Positions 62,601 through 64,000 of a stretch of DNA of 64,000 bases are shown here, piece after piece (within the stretch, counting starts at the first letter, position 1; each line of letters starts with the position of its first letter). Position numbers and translations under genes: made by a program. The notes beneath the pieces were generated by a model. That model had not been told where the DNA came from. It searched no databases and saw only the letters and a list, made by a program, of their open reading frames with translations. The stretch is taken from assembly GCA_010092695.1 (NCBI GenBank), contig JAADJJ010000001.1, forward strand, positions 3,286,001 through 3,350,000, written 5' to 3'. Origin of the DNA: Enterobacteriaceae bacterium 4M9 (lineage in GTDB: Bacteria > Pseudomonadota > Gammaproteobacteria > Enterobacterales > Enterobacteriaceae).

Positions 62601-63874
62601 CTCTGTGCAGCTGGAGCGTAAGCTTCAGGAGGCATGCCGTGAGGTGCATGAAGGTAGGGTTCTGCGACACTTTCTTGTGCAATGTGTTGCGGCTGTACCG
62701 CCCCGGCGCCCTGGACATTATTTTGTAAATGAACCGGTGCAGCGCCATGCGCATAACTCTCAGGCGCAGGCGCCAGTCGCGGCTCCGGTGTGGAGGTCGT
62801 CGGCGCAGGCTCCCAGACAACAGACGGCGCAGCATCAGGCGCTGGCATCTGTACCTGTGGCATAACAGGCGCCTCGGCTGCGGTTTCAGCCCAGGGCTGC
62901 GGTGCTACCGGTGCGGTGATGGCGCTACCGCTGAGCAGCGGATCGTGGATATCTACAGGTGCCTGCTGCGTAGCCCGGTTGCCGGAAAACAAAACATCGT
63001 CCGGTGCAGCGGCATCGCGCGGTGTCGCAAATAGCGGATCATCCTCGTCGTCCATACGCTTGCCGGAAAACAAAGCGGCATCAGTTTTACGGGCAACGGG
63101 GTTAACAAATTTTTCGGCTATACGCTGGCGGCGCAGACGCGCCATCTTCAGCAAACGTTCACGACGAGACTCGCGCGGCGCGTCATTCGCCTCACCGTCT
63201 ACGTCATCGTCATAGTCGTCGTCATCGTATTCATCATCCTGCCAGGTGTTGTCACGGCGCGTGCGGTTTGTCGCAAACGTCAACACCATCATGACAAAGC
63301 TGCCAATCTTCTCGGCGATGTTTATCCACGACCAGCCGGTGAATAATGTCAGCCCGGCAGCCCAGACGCACAGCAGCGCGATAGTCCCACCAATGCTGTT
63401 TAGCATAGGCATCATCGCGGTACTGAGCAGGCTGCCGATAACTCCGCCTGAGGCGAAGTACCAGATATCATCAGCGTTAATGGCCGCTAACCCGCAGGCA
63501 GAGACAACCAGCGCCAGAGCACCAATCAGGCGCAGCGCCAGCGCAAAATAATCAATGAATTCGTCATTATCACGCCGCAGCCAGGCAAACCAACAGCCCC
63601 CAAGCATAATCACGGGAATGGTGTAGGCCATTACGCCAAATATAAAAAGTAGCGTATCGGCAAACCATGCGCCGGGTATACCACCGAGATTATGAATAGG
63701 CTCATGCCATGCAGTCTGCGACCAACTGGGGTCGGAAGGATTAAAACTGAGCAGCGCCACCATCAGGTAGACGGCAAAAAGGGCAACAAGAACCAGCAAC
63801 GCCTCATAAAGCCGACGTCCACTGCTTAACCTTGTCATGGTGACTTCTTTATCTTCTGTATATTCCTGGCTCAA
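59675..63874 (-). CDS. ftsK: Cell division DNA translocase FtsK
   Basis: Septal DNA pump of 1399 aa (E. coli 1329) that aligns dif sites and activates XerCD. The start is TTG 63874 (MSQEYTEDKEVT), as in E. coli, with GGAG nearby; ATG 63838 is a weaker alternative. Residues 1 to about 210 hold four membrane helices that recruit divisome proteins. Residues about 210-910 are a low-complexity linker rich in Pro, Gln, Ala and Glu. The motor (about 920-1310) has Walker A AGTTGSGKS and Walker B IVVLVDEFADLMM. The C-terminal gamma domain, with KRKASISGVQRQFRIGYNRAARIIEQME, reads KOPS. The extra length relative to E. coli is in the linker, including a 17-aa tandem repeat. A LexA box lies upstream. Confidence 0.97.
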   Translation of the reverse strand: MSQEYTEDKEVTMTRLSSGRRLYEALLVLVALFAVYLMVALLSFNPSDPSWSQTAWHEPIHNLGGIPGAWFADTLLFIFGVMAYTIPVIMLGGCWFAWLRRDNDEFIDYFALALRLIGALALVVSACGLAAINADDIWYFASGGVIGSLLSTAMMPMLNSIGGTIALLCVWAAGLTLFTGWSWINIAEKIGSFVMMVLTFATNRTRRDNTWQDDEYDDDDYDDDVDGEANDAPRESRRERLLKMARLRRQRIAEKFVNPVARKTDAALFSGKRMDDEDDPLFATPRDAAAPDDVLFSGNRATQQAPVDIHDPLLSGSAITAPVAPQPWAETAAEAPVMPQVQMPAPDAAPSVVWEPAPTTSTPEPRLAPAPESYAHGAAPVHLQNNVQGAGAVQPQHIAQESVAEPYLHAPHGMPPEAYAPAAQSVPPAWAPQPAMPGQGAVSEPPQFTPAPQPFEAAAPQPVQVQQSAGDKQQPAAGAFASPSEPAGEPEKPVRPPLYYFEEVEEKRAREREQLAAWYQPVPDEAQQLQQNGRASSPSLSSDIPTPDLSGTAAAVEGALSEQAAIEAARVAAVAAPIFTAAAAPRAQVKEGIGPQLPRPNRVRVPTRRELASSAFGIKLPSQRMAEERERQEASLRMAQTAHLSDEEADAFEQDELGRQFAASQQQRYGEEYQHEQGAEAEDDEFTDEHDELARQFAQSQQTRYGAQQQVADPVVSQPAEQQPFQTVQAQQPAYQPAQPQYQPVQPQQPGYQPAQQQYQPAQPQQPGYPPAQQQYQPTQPQQPGYQPAQQQYQPAQPQQPGYPPAQQQYQPAQPQQPGYQPAQQQYQPAQPQQPGYPPVQQQYQPAQPQQPGHQPVQPQYQAAQSQGYTPAQAEPQAQPPAAQPKDSLIHPFLMRNGDDRSMIKPTTPLPSLDLLTSPPAEVEPVDTFALEQMARLVEARLADFRIKADVVNYSPGPVITRFELNLAPGVKAARISNLSRDLARSLSTVAVRVVEVIPGKPYVGLELPNKKRQTVYLREVLDCQKFRDNPSPLTVVLGKDIAGDPVVADLQKMPHLLVAGTTGSGKSVGVNAMILSMLYKATPEEVRFIMIDPKMLELSVYEGIPHLLTEVVTDMKDAANALRWSVNEMERRYKLMSALGVRNLAGYNERVMEAERMGRPIPDPFWKPGDSMDVTHPVLEKLPYIVVLVDEFADLMMTVGKKVEELIARLAQKARAAGIHLVLATQRPSVDVITGLIKANIPTRIAFTVSSKIDSRTILDQGGAESLLGMGDMLYSGPNSTTPVRVHGAFVRDQEVHAVVQDWKARGRPQYVEGITSDAQSEGGTGSFDGDEELDPLFDQAVSFVVEKRKASISGVQRQFRIGYNRAARIIEQMEAQGIVSPQGHNGNREVLAPPPFE
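61290..61697 (-). repeat. 51-bp tandem repeat in the ftsK linker
   Basis: Eight 51-bp units (anchor sequence TGATACTG or a variant at 61290, 61341, 61392, 61443, 61494, 61545, 61596 and 61647) encode a 17-residue unit YQPAQPQQPGYQPAQQQ. Units alternate between GYQPA and GYPPA, giving a 102-bp higher-order period that points to duplication of a two-unit block. All units keep the frame. The outermost unit (61290) is degenerate. Confidence 0.9.
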
Positions 63875-63938
63875 GAAAGGCTCTCCAGGTTCCTTTTGCT
63901 AAAACGGACAGCAGCGCCGGGTCGCCCCGGCACTGCTG

Positions 63939-63954
63939 CTGTATGGATTAACAG
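63939..63954 (-). promoter_or_regulatory. LexA box upstream of ftsK (dinH)
   Basis: On the minus strand it reads CTGTTAATCCATACAG, a CTG-N10-CAG dyad that I recall as identical to the LexA site of the E. coli dinH/ftsK promoter. It lies 65 nt upstream of the TTG start. TTGATT about 17 bp before TACAGC on the minus strand could be the promoter, overlapping the box, so ftsK should be SOS-inducible. Confidence 0.85.
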
Positions 63955-64000
63955 GAGTGTAATCAAACTACACCGATTTTGCACCTGTTGTTCCGTGTTT

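Overview
The window is a chromosomal segment of a member of the Enterobacteriaceae. Almost every gene has a close relative in Escherichia coli, and the order matches the E. coli K-12 stretch from ssu to ftsK (about 20-21 min), read here from ssu towards ftsK. The species cannot be named from the sequence alone. It is not E. coli itself: ycaL, ycaC and ycaM/N/K are missing, the OmpF-type porin is divergent, and a TetR/hydrolase cassette is present.

Layout. 1-3.4 kb: alkanesulfonate operon ssuEA(D)CB, with ssuD reduced to an 83-codon remnant. 3.4-12.2 kb: pepN (-) divergent from pncB, then asnS, ompF and aspC (+), with a well preserved ompF control region. 12.5-15.9 kb: gloC, mepK and ldtD (-), the last two being peptidoglycan 3-3 cross-link enzymes. 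16-23.3 kb: the cmoM-mukF-mukE-mukB condensin operon (-). 23.4-25.1 kb: elyC (+) and ycbJ (-). 25.4-32.6 kb: comEC/ycaI-msbA-lpxK-ycaQ-ycaR-kdsB (-), covering lipid A/KDO supply, DNA repair and DNA uptake. 32.8-33.0 kb: a perfect 34-copy hexanucleotide repeat. 33.1-39.5 kb: ycaP-serC-aroA-cmk-rpsA-ihfB (-). 39.7-46.0 kb: ycaO, then the anaerobic formate module focA-pflB-pflA (+) behind an FNR-type promoter. 46.2-49.4 kb: accessory cassette with a TetR regulator (-) divergent from two tandem exported epoxide-hydrolase-like proteins (+). 49.4-49.9 kb: a GC-rich, hairpin-dense island without a credible gene. 50.0-51.1 kb: MFS transporter ycaD (-). 51.5-55.4 kb: anaerobic DMSO reductase dmsABC (-). 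56.2-63.9 kb: ftsK-lolA-rarA-serS (-), with a LexA box before ftsK.

Most of the window is housekeeping: chromosome segregation (MukBEF, FtsK), translation (AsnS, SerS, S1, CmoM), envelope biogenesis (LpxK, MsbA, KdsB, LolA, LdtD, MepK, ElyC), amino-acid/aromatic synthesis (AspC, SerC, AroA) and fermentation or anaerobic respiration (FocA/PflBA, DmsABC). The parts worth attention are the deleted ssuD, the (TGGCTG)34 tract between ihfB and comEC, the TetR/tandem-hydrolase cassette with two candidate operators, the hairpin island next to it, the altered pore-constriction loop of OmpF and the seven-fold 51-bp repeat in the FtsK linker. No CRISPR array, insertion sequence, rRNA or tRNA gene was seen. 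Comparisons with E. coli rest on recalled family sequences, not on a database search.
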